A DNA stretch of 64,000 nt from an uncultured Bacteroidota bacterium. GTDB lineage: Bacteria; Bacteroidota; Bacteroidia; B-17B0; Aurantibacillaceae. Both the position numbers and the translations under genes were made by a program. The stretch lies in assembly GCA_937873155.1 (NCBI GenBank), contig CALMVZ010000038.1, positions 1 to 64,000 of the forward strand, written 5' to 3'. Below the pieces are notes generated by a model that worked only from the letters and a program-made list of their open reading frames with translations, searched no databases and was not told where the DNA came from. Shown here piece after piece: positions 8,241-16,209 of this stretch (positions within the stretch are counted from its first letter, which is position 1; each line of letters opens with the position of its first letter).

Positions 8241-10135
8241 GGAAATTGTTGTTCATAGTTCTTGTTCTTATCTCTAATGTTATTCCGGCTGTTAACATCG
8301 ATTCAGTTCTTAAAGCTATTTCAGGACATAAAATTGATTCCGCTTATTGTTTTATGCTCACCAACCTTGCCGGAAATTATGAAGATCTTGGGGATTACGA
8401 CAACGCTATTGCTTATGCTTTGCGCGCAAGAAAAATAGCAGATTCGCTCAATTATAAAACAGGATTACAAGCCGCACTTAATAGTTTAGGGACTTCTCAT
8501 TTGGATAAGGGTGATGTAAAAAAAGCTCTGGAATATCATTTAGCGGCGTTAAAAGTAAGAGAGGAACTAGGTTCAAAATTACTGATCGCTTACAGTTACC
8601 TGAATTTGGGAAATATTTATTTCAGATTAGGTGAAGATGAGAATGCACTGAAGGATTACCAGCTCTCGATCGATCTGATGTATGAAATGCAGGATACTAT
8701 GAACGCGGCGATTGGTTTAACAAACATGGGTTCCATTTATAGTAACAAAGGTGATGTAAAGAAAGCGCAGGAACTTTATCTGAAAGCATTAGCAATACGT
8801 AAACGTTTCAATGATGTGGACGGGATCGCGGAGATCTATTCGAATCTCAGTGTTACGTTCATGGATGCGCAGCGGTATAAAGAAGCTTTGGAGTATGCTT
8901 TTCTTACCATTGATCTGTATGGAGAAAGCGGAAGTAAATTGGGAAAAGCTATTTCTTACAGTAATATAGGAGATGTCTATGAACACATGAACGATCTGAA
9001 CAATGCGATCAAATACCAGGAGATAGCGATGCAGTTGTCGTTGGAGATGAAAAGTATGTTCATGTTGCCTACCTGTTACCAGTTGCTGGCTTCAGCTTAT
9101 TCGAAAAAAGGTGATTATAAGAACGCGGTGATGTATGCCGAGTTGTTTTCTCGGGTAAGGGACAGTGTGATGAACTCTGAGAATTCAAAAATGATCCAGG
9201 AAATGCAAACGCGTTTTGAAACAGGAAAGAAAGAGAAAGAGATTGAATTACTCCAAAAGGATAAGAACATCCGTGATCTTGAAATAAGTAAATCGGATGC
9301 AAGCATAAAACGTCAACGCATCATCATATTTACGATCATTGGCGGATTGATATTGGTTATTGCTCTTATTACTTTGATATTAAAGAGTAACCGTGAACGC
9401 AAAAAGATCAATATCGGATTGGCGAAGAAAAATATTGAGATCGAACATCAGAAAGATCTGATCGAGGAGAAGAATAAAATGATAACGGACAGCATTGATT
9501 ACGCCCGTACCATTCAGAATGCAATATTACCTCCAGATGGAAAAATAAAAGAATGTTTCCCTGAATCCTTCATTGTCTTTGAACCTAAAGAAATTGTGAG
9601 TGGAGATTTTTATTGGCTTCAGGCCCCAACCGGCTCCCGCAAAGAGGGAGAGAAGAACCAGGCCGATCATTGTTTGTTTGCCGTAGTGGACTGTGCAGGA
9701 GAAGGTGTGCCGGGAGCTTTTATGAGTATTATGGTAAATAATATGTTGGAGACGATAGTATTGGAACAAAAATTGATTGATCCTTCTGTTATAATCGAAG
9801 AGTTAAATAAAAAATACAAGACTGAAATTTCTTTGATCGCCTGGAATAGAAAGAAAAACGAATTTCAATTCGCAGGAACTAAAATGCCTTTGGTTATTAT
9901 CGGCAATTCCAAAGTCAATAAGATTATTCCTGAAAGCGGAAAAACACAAACTATTCCTCTGCAAAAAGGAGATATGGTTTACATGTTTACGGACGGAGTA
10001 AAAGGTGATGTTGAATTTATTGAAGAGTTAACGGCTATCTCTCAAAAGGATCTTCAGCAGCAAAAAGAAATTCTTCAGCAAGGATTCAAAAGCAAGGAAG
10101 ATGATATTTTAATCGTTGGCTTTAAAAATAGTTAG
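8237..10135 (+). CDS. TPR-TM-PP2C paralogue with partly degenerate active site
   Basis: 632 residues: signal peptide (1-17), TPR array to ~300, membrane segment near 360-382, coiled coil and a shortened SpoIIE-type domain. Asp457 (SGDFYW), Asp485, Asp586 (FTDG) and Asp623 (final EDDILIVG) are kept, but DCxGHG reads DCAGEG (Glu489 for His) and the usual DLAL strand is ISLIA, so about 20-30 residues there are missing or altered. Activity is uncertain. It carries the same palindrome-encoded insert after FYW as the previous gene, showing that these two share a more recent ancestor. It is the last gene of the operon, overlapping the upstream gene by 4 bases. Confidence 0.83.
   Translation: MRKLLFIVLVLISNVIPAVNIDSVLKAISGHKIDSAYCFMLTNLAGNYEDLGDYDNAIAYALRARKIADSLNYKTGLQAALNSLGTSHLDKGDVKKALEYHLAALKVREELGSKLLIAYSYLNLGNIYFRLGEDENALKDYQLSIDLMYEMQDTMNAAIGLTNMGSIYSNKGDVKKAQELYLKALAIRKRFNDVDGIAEIYSNLSVTFMDAQRYKEALEYAFLTIDLYGESGSKLGKAISYSNIGDVYEHMNDLNNAIKYQEIAMQLSLEMKSMFMLPTCYQLLASAYSKKGDYKNAVMYAELFSRVRDSVMNSENSKMIQEMQTRFETGKKEKEIELLQKDKNIRDLEISKSDASIKRQRIIIFTIIGGLILVIALITLILKSNRERKKINIGLAKKNIEIEHQKDLIEEKNKMITDSIDYARTIQNAILPPDGKIKECFPESFIVFEPKEIVSGDFYWLQAPTGSRKEGEKNQADHCLFAVVDCAGEGVPGAFMSIMVNNMLETIVLEQKLIDPSVIIEELNKKYKTEISLIAWNRKKNEFQFAGTKMPLVIIGNSKVNKIIPESGKTQTIPLQKGDMVYMFTDGVKGDVEFIEELTAISQKDLQQQKEILQQGFKSKEDDILIVGFKNS
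9630..9657. repeat. Palindromic insert in the PP2C domain (copy 2)
   Basis: A diverged copy of the element at 7650-7687 (AGGCCCCAACCGGCTCCC, then GCAAAGAGGGAGAGAAG), again in frame after SGDFYW. The CTCCC/GGGAG arms are kept while the loop differs. Gene duplication followed by drift explains the two copies best. Confidence 0.55.
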
Positions 10136-10202
10136 CACAATGTTTGCCCTGGGCAGTCGAAGGGGTGTTATGGTGGTTGGATTCGAACTTAATAAGATCA
10201 GA

Positions 10203-10288
10203 GCTAAAACTCAATGAATTGAAGGATGTCAACAACCCAAGACATGAGTCTGGGGTTAAGAAATGCTAAAGAACTCAAGGGTTTTAGC
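10203..10288. repeat. Imperfect inverted repeat between convergent genes
   Basis: GCTAAAACTC (10203-10212) pairs with GGGTTTTAGC (10279-10288) with one G-T wobble. The arms enclose 66 bases in the gap between the PP2C operon and the convergent 1495-residue gene. There is no T-run, so it is not a classical terminator; it could be a bidirectional terminator or a copy of a dispersed non-coding repeat. The rest of 10136-10298 shows nothing I recognise. Confidence 0.4.
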
Positions 10289-10298
10289 CCAGATGATG

Positions 10299-13200
10299 CT
10301 ACTCCTCCTGCTTCTCTTCCTTCTCCTCGCCAACCACACCGGCTTGTTTTAGTTTGGTTTCGAAGACGGTTACTTTTTGTGGAGAGCAAGAATTGAACTG
10401 ATAAGATGGTCCTTTCTCAACATTCTGCTTCCTGTTCTTTGGTTTTAATTCTTTTAATACATTATTGAATTCATTATTACTCGATACCGCACTCATTAAA
10501 CCTTTGTAATATTCAAAGTAATACCAGGTGTTCTGGTCAATTTTTATATAGATGATGATCTTATCGCCACCACCGCGCATCTTATCTACTTTTATCCATC
10601 CCGGTACATAACGGTTGATCTCGTTCTTTAAAATGTTCCCTACACCAATTTGCCCGGTGGAGATGAATGATTTCAGCTCCGGGTAATATTTGAATTCTAC
10701 ATCATTGAAGAAAAATGTTTTCTCTAATTCATCCGGAAATTTCTTTATTGAACCGTATAACGTCAAGTCAGCAATAGCTTTATCAGCTTTTTCTTTCCCT
10801 AAAATTTCCATTAAACCTTTAAATAGTTCGGGCTGAGAAAAATCTACAGGCGATAAGCTGTTGATGTAGATCTCCATGTCTTTTGCCATGATCCGCATCG
10901 CTTTATCTTCAAAGAAGAAATTGATGGTCATCATCAAACGAATGTTGGATGAATCTCCCGGTGTGTAATGCGTTGCTTGTCCAACCGAATTGATGGCAAC
11001 CTGCCCAAGATCAGCCCCAAGATCAAATTTACCTTCACCGTACATGGTACAGTTCTTCGTGTTCAGACTTAAATAATTACCCGGTAAATTTGATTCAATT
11101 AATTTTTCACGGTTCGAGATCTGGTATTCTTCACTTTCCCTGTCGAATGTTAAGAAACCATCAGCGCTCACTAATTTCTGGTCTTTTTTACTTCCTTTCG
11201 GTGATAAGAATCCTGAATACACTGCATTCGTATCTGTTGAATACATGATCGCATTTACAACGTCCCTTCCAAACATATCTTTCGCATCGGCAGGAATCGG
11301 AATTAAAATTTCTTTCGGATTGATATCACCGCTGAATTTCAGGTAGGATTTGCCAACCCTGTTACACACGTGAACAATTCTTGTACCGCCATCGAAATTC
11401 AAGAATTGATTACTTGCGGATAACGTTACTTTTCCGGCAAAACTAAAATAATCGTTGAAGTTGAAATTATCTTTTTCGCTGATCATACCTTGCGAAATTG
11501 TATTACCTGAAGTGTCCGGACGAATAACATCGAATTTGATCAGGAATTTCTTTTCGTTCTCATCCACATATAAATAATCTCCCGTTCCTAAATAATCACG
11601 GCGGCTGAAGATATTTGCTTTTACATTACGGATGCTGTGGTATCTGGTAACCGTGTTAGCCATGATAGAAGCGTTCTTTAAAGTATCCATTACCGCATTT
11701 TTACGAATGGTCACCTTACCACTGTCAGGAAATAAACGGGCATCGGCAACATTAATGAATGGCACATTCAAACAGTTGATGATGAATTTCCGTAAATTAT
11801 ATTTCGCGGCAGGTGCAAAGAACCGGAGCGAATCCTGTTTGGGATGAACGCTGATAAATTCGGGTCCCTCGAGGTCGAGAGCATTCTCTGTATTTGCATC
11901 GAGTTTTTTCTGATCGTCACCCAATTCAATTTCCTCACTATCCATGTACCATTTGAAGCGGTCCATGTAAGCGATGTATTGATTCTTATCAAAACGTACA
12001 TAAGAACCGGCGCCATTGGAAATAAATTCTCCCATCCGTTTATCAAAATCGATCTTCGAGTTTACGTTAACGGTGGAGAAGGTGAATCCTTCCTCGTCAA
12101 AAGCTTTTAAGTGGAAGTCAGAAGTATCAGAGAAGAATTTCCGTTTGATGAATAATATTTTTCCGGATTTAAGGTCGGCTTTTCCGAAATCCACTTTTCC
12201 GTTTCCTGTTAGGGCATGTTTTGTTAAGTCAAACCGCCCGCTGAATTTTGCATCTTCTTTATAGGCGGTGAACGGTTTTTTTAAATTGCGTGCCTGTAAT
12301 AATTCTTTGTAAGGTTTAAAATGTAAGTATACAGTATCACCATGCGCTACCGGGAATTCATCCGGCACTTCCTGTTCTTTCACATCAAAGACAGTTGCGA
12401 CCCCATTCGCAGAGTCGGGGAAGAAGATCAGGTCAGGTACTTTCGATTTACTGGCACTAAAGATAAAATCCCCACCGCCGCGTAAACCTTTATTACTTAA
12501 ACGGATCTCCTGGTCGAAATTACCAACGCCGCCGTAAATAGGATAACCGCCCGGAGGAGTTTGACGGATGAAACCTAACGAATAATCTTTTTGGAGCGTT
12601 AACTTCTCCCTGAATGTTGGAAAAATTCCTGCTGAAGAAAATTCACCATTAAATTCTAAACCTTGTTTGGTGAAGTTGTCCAAACTATCAATCGTGAACG
12701 GATCGAGTTTGAAATAGAATTTATCACGGTTGTAAACTCCTTTAAAGATCTGGCGCTTGTCGTAGAATGAATAACTTTCTTTGAAGCTTTGGAAAGCAGG
12801 GTAGGTTGGGGCTTTGCCCCAGCCTGATTTATTTTTAGGTGCGTCGATCCGTAATTCTCCGTTAGCATTCTCAATAACAGTTTGTACTTTTTTGAATGGC
12901 AGATTTCCATTCACATCAGGTTCGTAAGCTTCCACATAGATCTTTATCGAATCGATCGTTTTCATTTTTACTTTGAAGAGATCATAATCGAAAACGAAAT
13001 CTTTACCATGGAATTCGAATTTTCCGGAAGCAACAACACCCGAGAATTCCATGTTACGGTTCTTCTTCAGTACAATGTCTTTACCTGTGGGAAACATGAA
13101 TACTTTTTGTGTATCACTTAAGAGCACATTTTTCACACCGTGAACTGTAAGATCCCAGTTCAATAAATTAAGCGTAGCATTTTCTTGTCCCGGAATAACA

Positions 13201-14786
13201 GAATGCAAAGTTAAAATATCGTAATCACGGTTATGTTTTTGATTAGCCATGTAATCGAACAAACGTTGCCTTACAGTGATCATATCACTTTCGGGATCAA
13301 AATAAATAACGCCGAAAATTGCGAGTTTGAAAATGATAGGCCTGAGATCCACAGCTAAATATTTAATATACTTCGCAAAATCAACAACACTGAATGGCTG
13401 TTTATCATTAGCTAGCCAATACTCATTTAGTTTTTGTGTTAAACTTAGACTTTCATTTCCACGGATAGCAGCGGCACGATCGGCATTATAAAAATCCATC
13501 GATTCAAAATAAGCTTCACCCTGGAAGTTATTCGGAAGAAATCCTAAGGTCAATAAGGGCTCATCGATTTTCCAAACCAATTGTTCGAAATACATATCGA
13601 ATTTGTGGAAAGTGTTTGAAACCGGTGTTTTTTGTAACCCGTCATCTCCGCGGATAATGGTCACCGTTTTTTTATCCACCTGGTAAGTGAAACTTAAACC
13701 TGGATGATAAATAGAGTCTTTATCCATGAATAATTTTATAGTTCCCGGATTGGCAACCACACGTTCTTTACTCATTGCAAAAGCACGTGCAGAAACTTCC
13801 ATAAATTTTTTTCCTTCACGCCTGAAAATAATTTTAGCAGGATTTGATGCATTACCTGAACCAACGAATTTCGGACCACGCATCCCAAAACCTCCGTCAT
13901 AATCCACATCCGGATAAATATTCTTTACTAATAACCTTTTACTATAAGAATCGAAGCGGGGATAAGAGGCTTCTCCGTTCTCTGTAATGATACGGTCGGT
14001 TAATTTTCCTAATTGTGGTTTATCAAAATATTGTTTTCCGTAGAAGATAGCAGAATCTGCAGTATAATTCCCGGTCTTGCAATCAATTTTATAACGTTTG
14101 ATATCAGCGTAAACATCGTCACCTAAACCCGCGCGGATCCATTCTACTTTTCCGCCCTTCCCTACAAATTGTCCCCATGTCGGGTAATATGTTCCTTTTG
14201 TATTTTCGATCGACATAGAATCTCCTCTTGGATTTTGTCCAACTAAAGTAAAATCAGTGAAGATCAATTTTGGAATGGAATCATATTCGAATTTATAATT
14301 CGGTTCCATACTTCTGTAAATGTAGGAAGGGGATTTGTAAAAGATATTTCCTGCAAACAGATTCTCGCTCATCTCAAGGAAATCTGAAAAGCCACGGATA
14401 CTTTTTGCTTTCAGCATTTTTTCCATGCACTTTTGCCAGTTCTCTCGGTTTTCTTCAGGCTGACCTGATTTCAGAAAGTTGAGCATTGCATTATAGTAAC
14501 TTACGAAATACGGATACGGTTTCAAGCGTTTTTGAAGGAATTGATTACTGGTTTCAATTATGATCTGTTTATAGGCACCGGCAAGGACAGGTGTTTTCCA
14601 AACTTTAGAGAATTCGAGAACGTAAGCCTCCGCATCTTTTTTATTAGCAGAATTGTCGAAAAAAAATTCATTAAGCTCTTTAATGAATTTAATGGTATCA
14701 CCTGAGAACTGGGATAGTTTCTGTGCTTTAAAAGAAGAAGCGAAGAAAAGTAATGGGAGTATATAGTAAAATGACCTTTTAGACAT
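10299..14786 (-). CDS. Very large exported protein of unknown function (1495 aa)
   Basis: A signal peptide (residues 1-21, ending SFKA) is followed by about 1470 residues without another clear membrane segment or a T9SS sorting domain. The sequence is rich in beta-strand-like alternation and short repeats such as 'F.G.F.F.GKDFVF', 'TGNGKVDFGKADLKSGK' and 'LFPDSGKVTIRKNAVMDTLKNASI', which resemble beta-jellyroll/OstA-like envelope proteins (inference, weak). It ends in a charged Glu/Lys tail (GEEKEEKQEE). It is transcribed alone, convergent with the PP2C operon, with a TATATTTG element 20 bases upstream of the ATG. I do not recognise a characterised family. The length and lack of interruption argue it is functional, probably periplasmic or on the outer membrane. 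Confidence 0.85.
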   Translation of the reverse strand: MSKRSFYYILPLLFFASSFKAQKLSQFSGDTIKFIKELNEFFFDNSANKKDAEAYVLEFSKVWKTPVLAGAYKQIIIETSNQFLQKRLKPYPYFVSYYNAMLNFLKSGQPEENRENWQKCMEKMLKAKSIRGFSDFLEMSENLFAGNIFYKSPSYIYRSMEPNYKFEYDSIPKLIFTDFTLVGQNPRGDSMSIENTKGTYYPTWGQFVGKGGKVEWIRAGLGDDVYADIKRYKIDCKTGNYTADSAIFYGKQYFDKPQLGKLTDRIITENGEASYPRFDSYSKRLLVKNIYPDVDYDGGFGMRGPKFVGSGNASNPAKIIFRREGKKFMEVSARAFAMSKERVVANPGTIKLFMDKDSIYHPGLSFTYQVDKKTVTIIRGDDGLQKTPVSNTFHKFDMYFEQLVWKIDEPLLTLGFLPNNFQGEAYFESMDFYNADRAAAIRGNESLSLTQKLNEYWLANDKQPFSVVDFAKYIKYLAVDLRPIIFKLAIFGVIYFDPESDMITVRQRLFDYMANQKHNRDYDILTLHSVIPGQENATLNLLNWDLTVHGVKNVLLSDTQKVFMFPTGKDIVLKKNRNMEFSGVVASGKFEFHGKDFVFDYDLFKVKMKTIDSIKIYVEAYEPDVNGNLPFKKVQTVIENANGELRIDAPKNKSGWGKAPTYPAFQSFKESYSFYDKRQIFKGVYNRDKFYFKLDPFTIDSLDNFTKQGLEFNGEFSSAGIFPTFREKLTLQKDYSLGFIRQTPPGGYPIYGGVGNFDQEIRLSNKGLRGGGDFIFSASKSKVPDLIFFPDSANGVATVFDVKEQEVPDEFPVAHGDTVYLHFKPYKELLQARNLKKPFTAYKEDAKFSGRFDLTKHALTGNGKVDFGKADLKSGKILFIKRKFFSDTSDFHLKAFDEEGFTFSTVNVNSKIDFDKRMGEFISNGAGSYVRFDKNQYIAYMDRFKWYMDSEEIELGDDQKKLDANTENALDLEGPEFISVHPKQDSLRFFAPAAKYNLRKFIINCLNVPFINVADARLFPDSGKVTIRKNAVMDTLKNASIMANTVTRYHSIRNVKANIFSRRDYLGTGDYLYVDENEKKFLIKFDVIRPDTSGNTISQGMISEKDNFNFNDYFSFAGKVTLSASNQFLNFDGGTRIVHVCNRVGKSYLKFSGDINPKEILIPIPADAKDMFGRDVVNAIMYSTDTNAVYSGFLSPKGSKKDQKLVSADGFLTFDRESEEYQISNREKLIESNLPGNYLSLNTKNCTMYGEGKFDLGADLGQVAINSVGQATHYTPGDSSNIRLMMTINFFFEDKAMRIMAKDMEIYINSLSPVDFSQPELFKGLMEILGKEKADKAIADLTLYGSIKKFPDELEKTFFFNDVEFKYYPELKSFISTGQIGVGNILKNEINRYVPGWIKVDKMRGGGDKIIIYIKIDQNTWYYFEYYKGLMSAVSSNNEFNNVLKELKPKNRKQNVEKGPSYQFNSCSPQKVTVFETKLKQAGVVGEEKEEKQEE

Positions 14787-14805
14787 AATATGAATTGAAT
14801 TTTAT

Positions 14806-14813
14806 CAAATATA
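14806..14813 (-). promoter_or_regulatory. -7 promoter element (TATATTTG) for the 1495-aa gene
   Basis: On the minus strand this is an exact TAnnTTTG match, ending 20 bases before the ATG. No convincing -33 element is seen. The rest of the 14787-15067 gap holds nothing else I can name. Confidence 0.45.
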
Positions 14814-15067
14814 AAAGTATGCTGTGATATTAGTAATGGTTCTGAATAATTTGTTAAAAGATTTATTCGGAGGTGAGGCCTTCAGTGAGCTTTTGCCGAA
14901 CTGTTAAGGATTCTTAAATGGTTCCACTTAATGCTCCGGATCTACCACTTGTTAAGAGCTTCGTTTACTAAACCATTTCAGCTCTTTTGTGGCACGTGCT
15001 TTGAAATGTACCCTGTATAACAAACCAGTGAAGGAGAGCAAAACACCCTTCATTATCAAACCAAAAT

Positions 15068-15766
15068 ATGAAAACAATAACAGCAATTGCAACCATGTTA
15101 CTAGCTTTAAGCATTAACGTAACTGCACAGGTAAAAGTAAAAAATTACGCACCGCGAAATCAGCCTAAGAATGATCCGCAGCCTGCCAATAATAGCCAGG
15201 CGAACCATTGGGGATGGGGTCAGGGTGGTTCATATGGTAATGTGACCATTGGTTTTGGCAGTTATCCGAATTACTATTATAATAACTACAATTCGTATAA
15301 TGGTTACAGCGTAAAAAAAGCGGCTAAGTACTCGATCAGGAATGCCGGCCGCTTAATTAACCAGGCTGTAGCTTTTGATTCGTGGAATGATATTTATTCG
15401 CCTTTGTTAGCGAAAGCGATCCGTCACCATAATTATTCACGACAATTATATTGGTGGGGAAATTACGCGGCTGCGCATAATCATTCGGAACGTGCAGGAT
15501 ATTTAGCATGGTATAGTTTGCAATATTTCCAGGATCCTAACTGCGGTGGGAATTATGGCGGCGGATATAATGCTCCGGACCCGTATAGTGATCCATACAA
15601 TCCATATTACAGAACGGATCAGGCAGGAGGAAAGAATCAAAATGAAGGAAACAGAACCCCGGATATTTCTAAAAATGAGAATCTGGACACAAAATTACCC
15701 GGTTCTGAAGTAAATGACAGAGAATTGATCCTAAGTTTTGACAGATCTGAATTCAAGGATGAATAA
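15068..15766 (+). CDS. Secreted Gly/Tyr/Asn-rich hypothetical protein
   Basis: 232 residues: a clean signal peptide (to ~20, ending VTAQ), a low-complexity Asn/Gly/Tyr region (WGWGQGGSYGNVTIGFGSYPNYYYNNYNS is its core, at about residues 49-77), a more ordered central segment rich in Trp, Tyr and His (RQLYWWGNYAAAHNHSERAGYLAW, about 125-150), a second Gly/Tyr stretch and an acidic tail. There is no T9SS domain, so it is probably periplasmic. I do not recognise a family and give no function. It is monocistronic: its own terminator follows 5 bases after the stop. Confidence 0.8.
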   Translation: MKTITAIATMLLALSINVTAQVKVKNYAPRNQPKNDPQPANNSQANHWGWGQGGSYGNVTIGFGSYPNYYYNNYNSYNGYSVKKAAKYSIRNAGRLINQAVAFDSWNDIYSPLLAKAIRHHNYSRQLYWWGNYAAAHNHSERAGYLAWYSLQYFQDPNCGGNYGGGYNAPDPYSDPYNPYYRTDQAGGKNQNEGNRTPDISKNENLDTKLPGSEVNDRELILSFDRSEFKDE

Positions 15767-15770
15767 ATTT

Positions 15771-15798
15771 AACCCTCACAGTGTTGTGAGGGTTTTTT
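15771..15798 (+). terminator. Rho-independent terminator
   Basis: A 10-bp perfect stem (AACCCTCACA at 15771-15780 with 15785-15794), a GTGT loop and a run of six T. It ends the Gly/Tyr-rich gene and isolates the next promoter. Confidence 0.92.
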
Positions 15799-15814
15799 AA
15801 TTGCAATATTTTCC

Positions 15815-15822
15815 TATTTTTG
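15815..15822 (+). promoter_or_regulatory. -7 promoter element (TATTTTTG)
   Basis: An exact TAnnTTTG match between the upstream terminator and the ATG at 15832. It overlaps the TTG at 15820, so that TTG cannot be the start if the promoter is real. The predicted leader is about 0-5 bases. Confidence 0.5.
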
Positions 15823-15831
15823 GCTGCAGAA

Positions 15832-16206
15832 ATGAGATCCGTTGAACTTTCATATGCGACAATAGAAAATAGAAAAGGGATACTTTGGTTGATATTAAAA
15901 GAAGATGCGGAGATAGATGTAAAGGAAATAAGAGAATTAACCAGGATCTGCGAAGAATTATCAGGTAACAAACCTTACTCTCTTGTTTCAGATGCAAAAG
16001 TAAATCTGACCATTACTTCAGAAGCAAGGAAAGCAGCAGCCAGCAAAGAAGAATCACCTTTATTGGTTGCAAATGCAGTTCTGGTAAATAATATTGCTGT
16101 CAGGATGGTCGCAAATTTTTTTACTGCGGTTAATAAACCTCATTTTAAGTATAAAGTATTCAACGAAGAACAGGAAGCCCTTAGTTGGCTGAAAAAACAA
16201 GTATAA
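15832..16206 (+). CDS. STAS/SEC14-like small protein (DUF7793-type)
   Basis: 124 residues, cytosolic, with no signal. The pattern is an N-terminal strand pair (GILWLILKEDAEI), a helix, SLVSDAKV, a helix EARKAAASKE, then VANAVLVNNIAVRMVANFF..NKP and a closing 'F.(E)EQEALSWLKKQ'. It matches a Bacteroidota family with a SpoIIAA/STAS-like fold (recognition by pattern, not by search). ATG 15832 is preferred over an in-frame TTG at 15820 because the -7 promoter element covers the TTG. Its stop is 3 bases before the likely start of comEC and in the same frame, suggesting translational coupling. The function is unknown. Confidence 0.75.
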   Translation: MRSVELSYATIENRKGILWLILKEDAEIDVKEIRELTRICEELSGNKPYSLVSDAKVNLTITSEARKAAASKEESPLLVANAVLVNNIAVRMVANFFTAVNKPHFKYKVFNEEQEALSWLKKQV

Positions 16207-16209
16207 CAC

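Noticed and set aside
10204-10389. Minus-strand 61-codon frame at the end of the 1495-residue gene
   Set aside because: It overlaps the C-terminus of a well-supported gene in another frame and includes the inverted repeat; not a credible gene.
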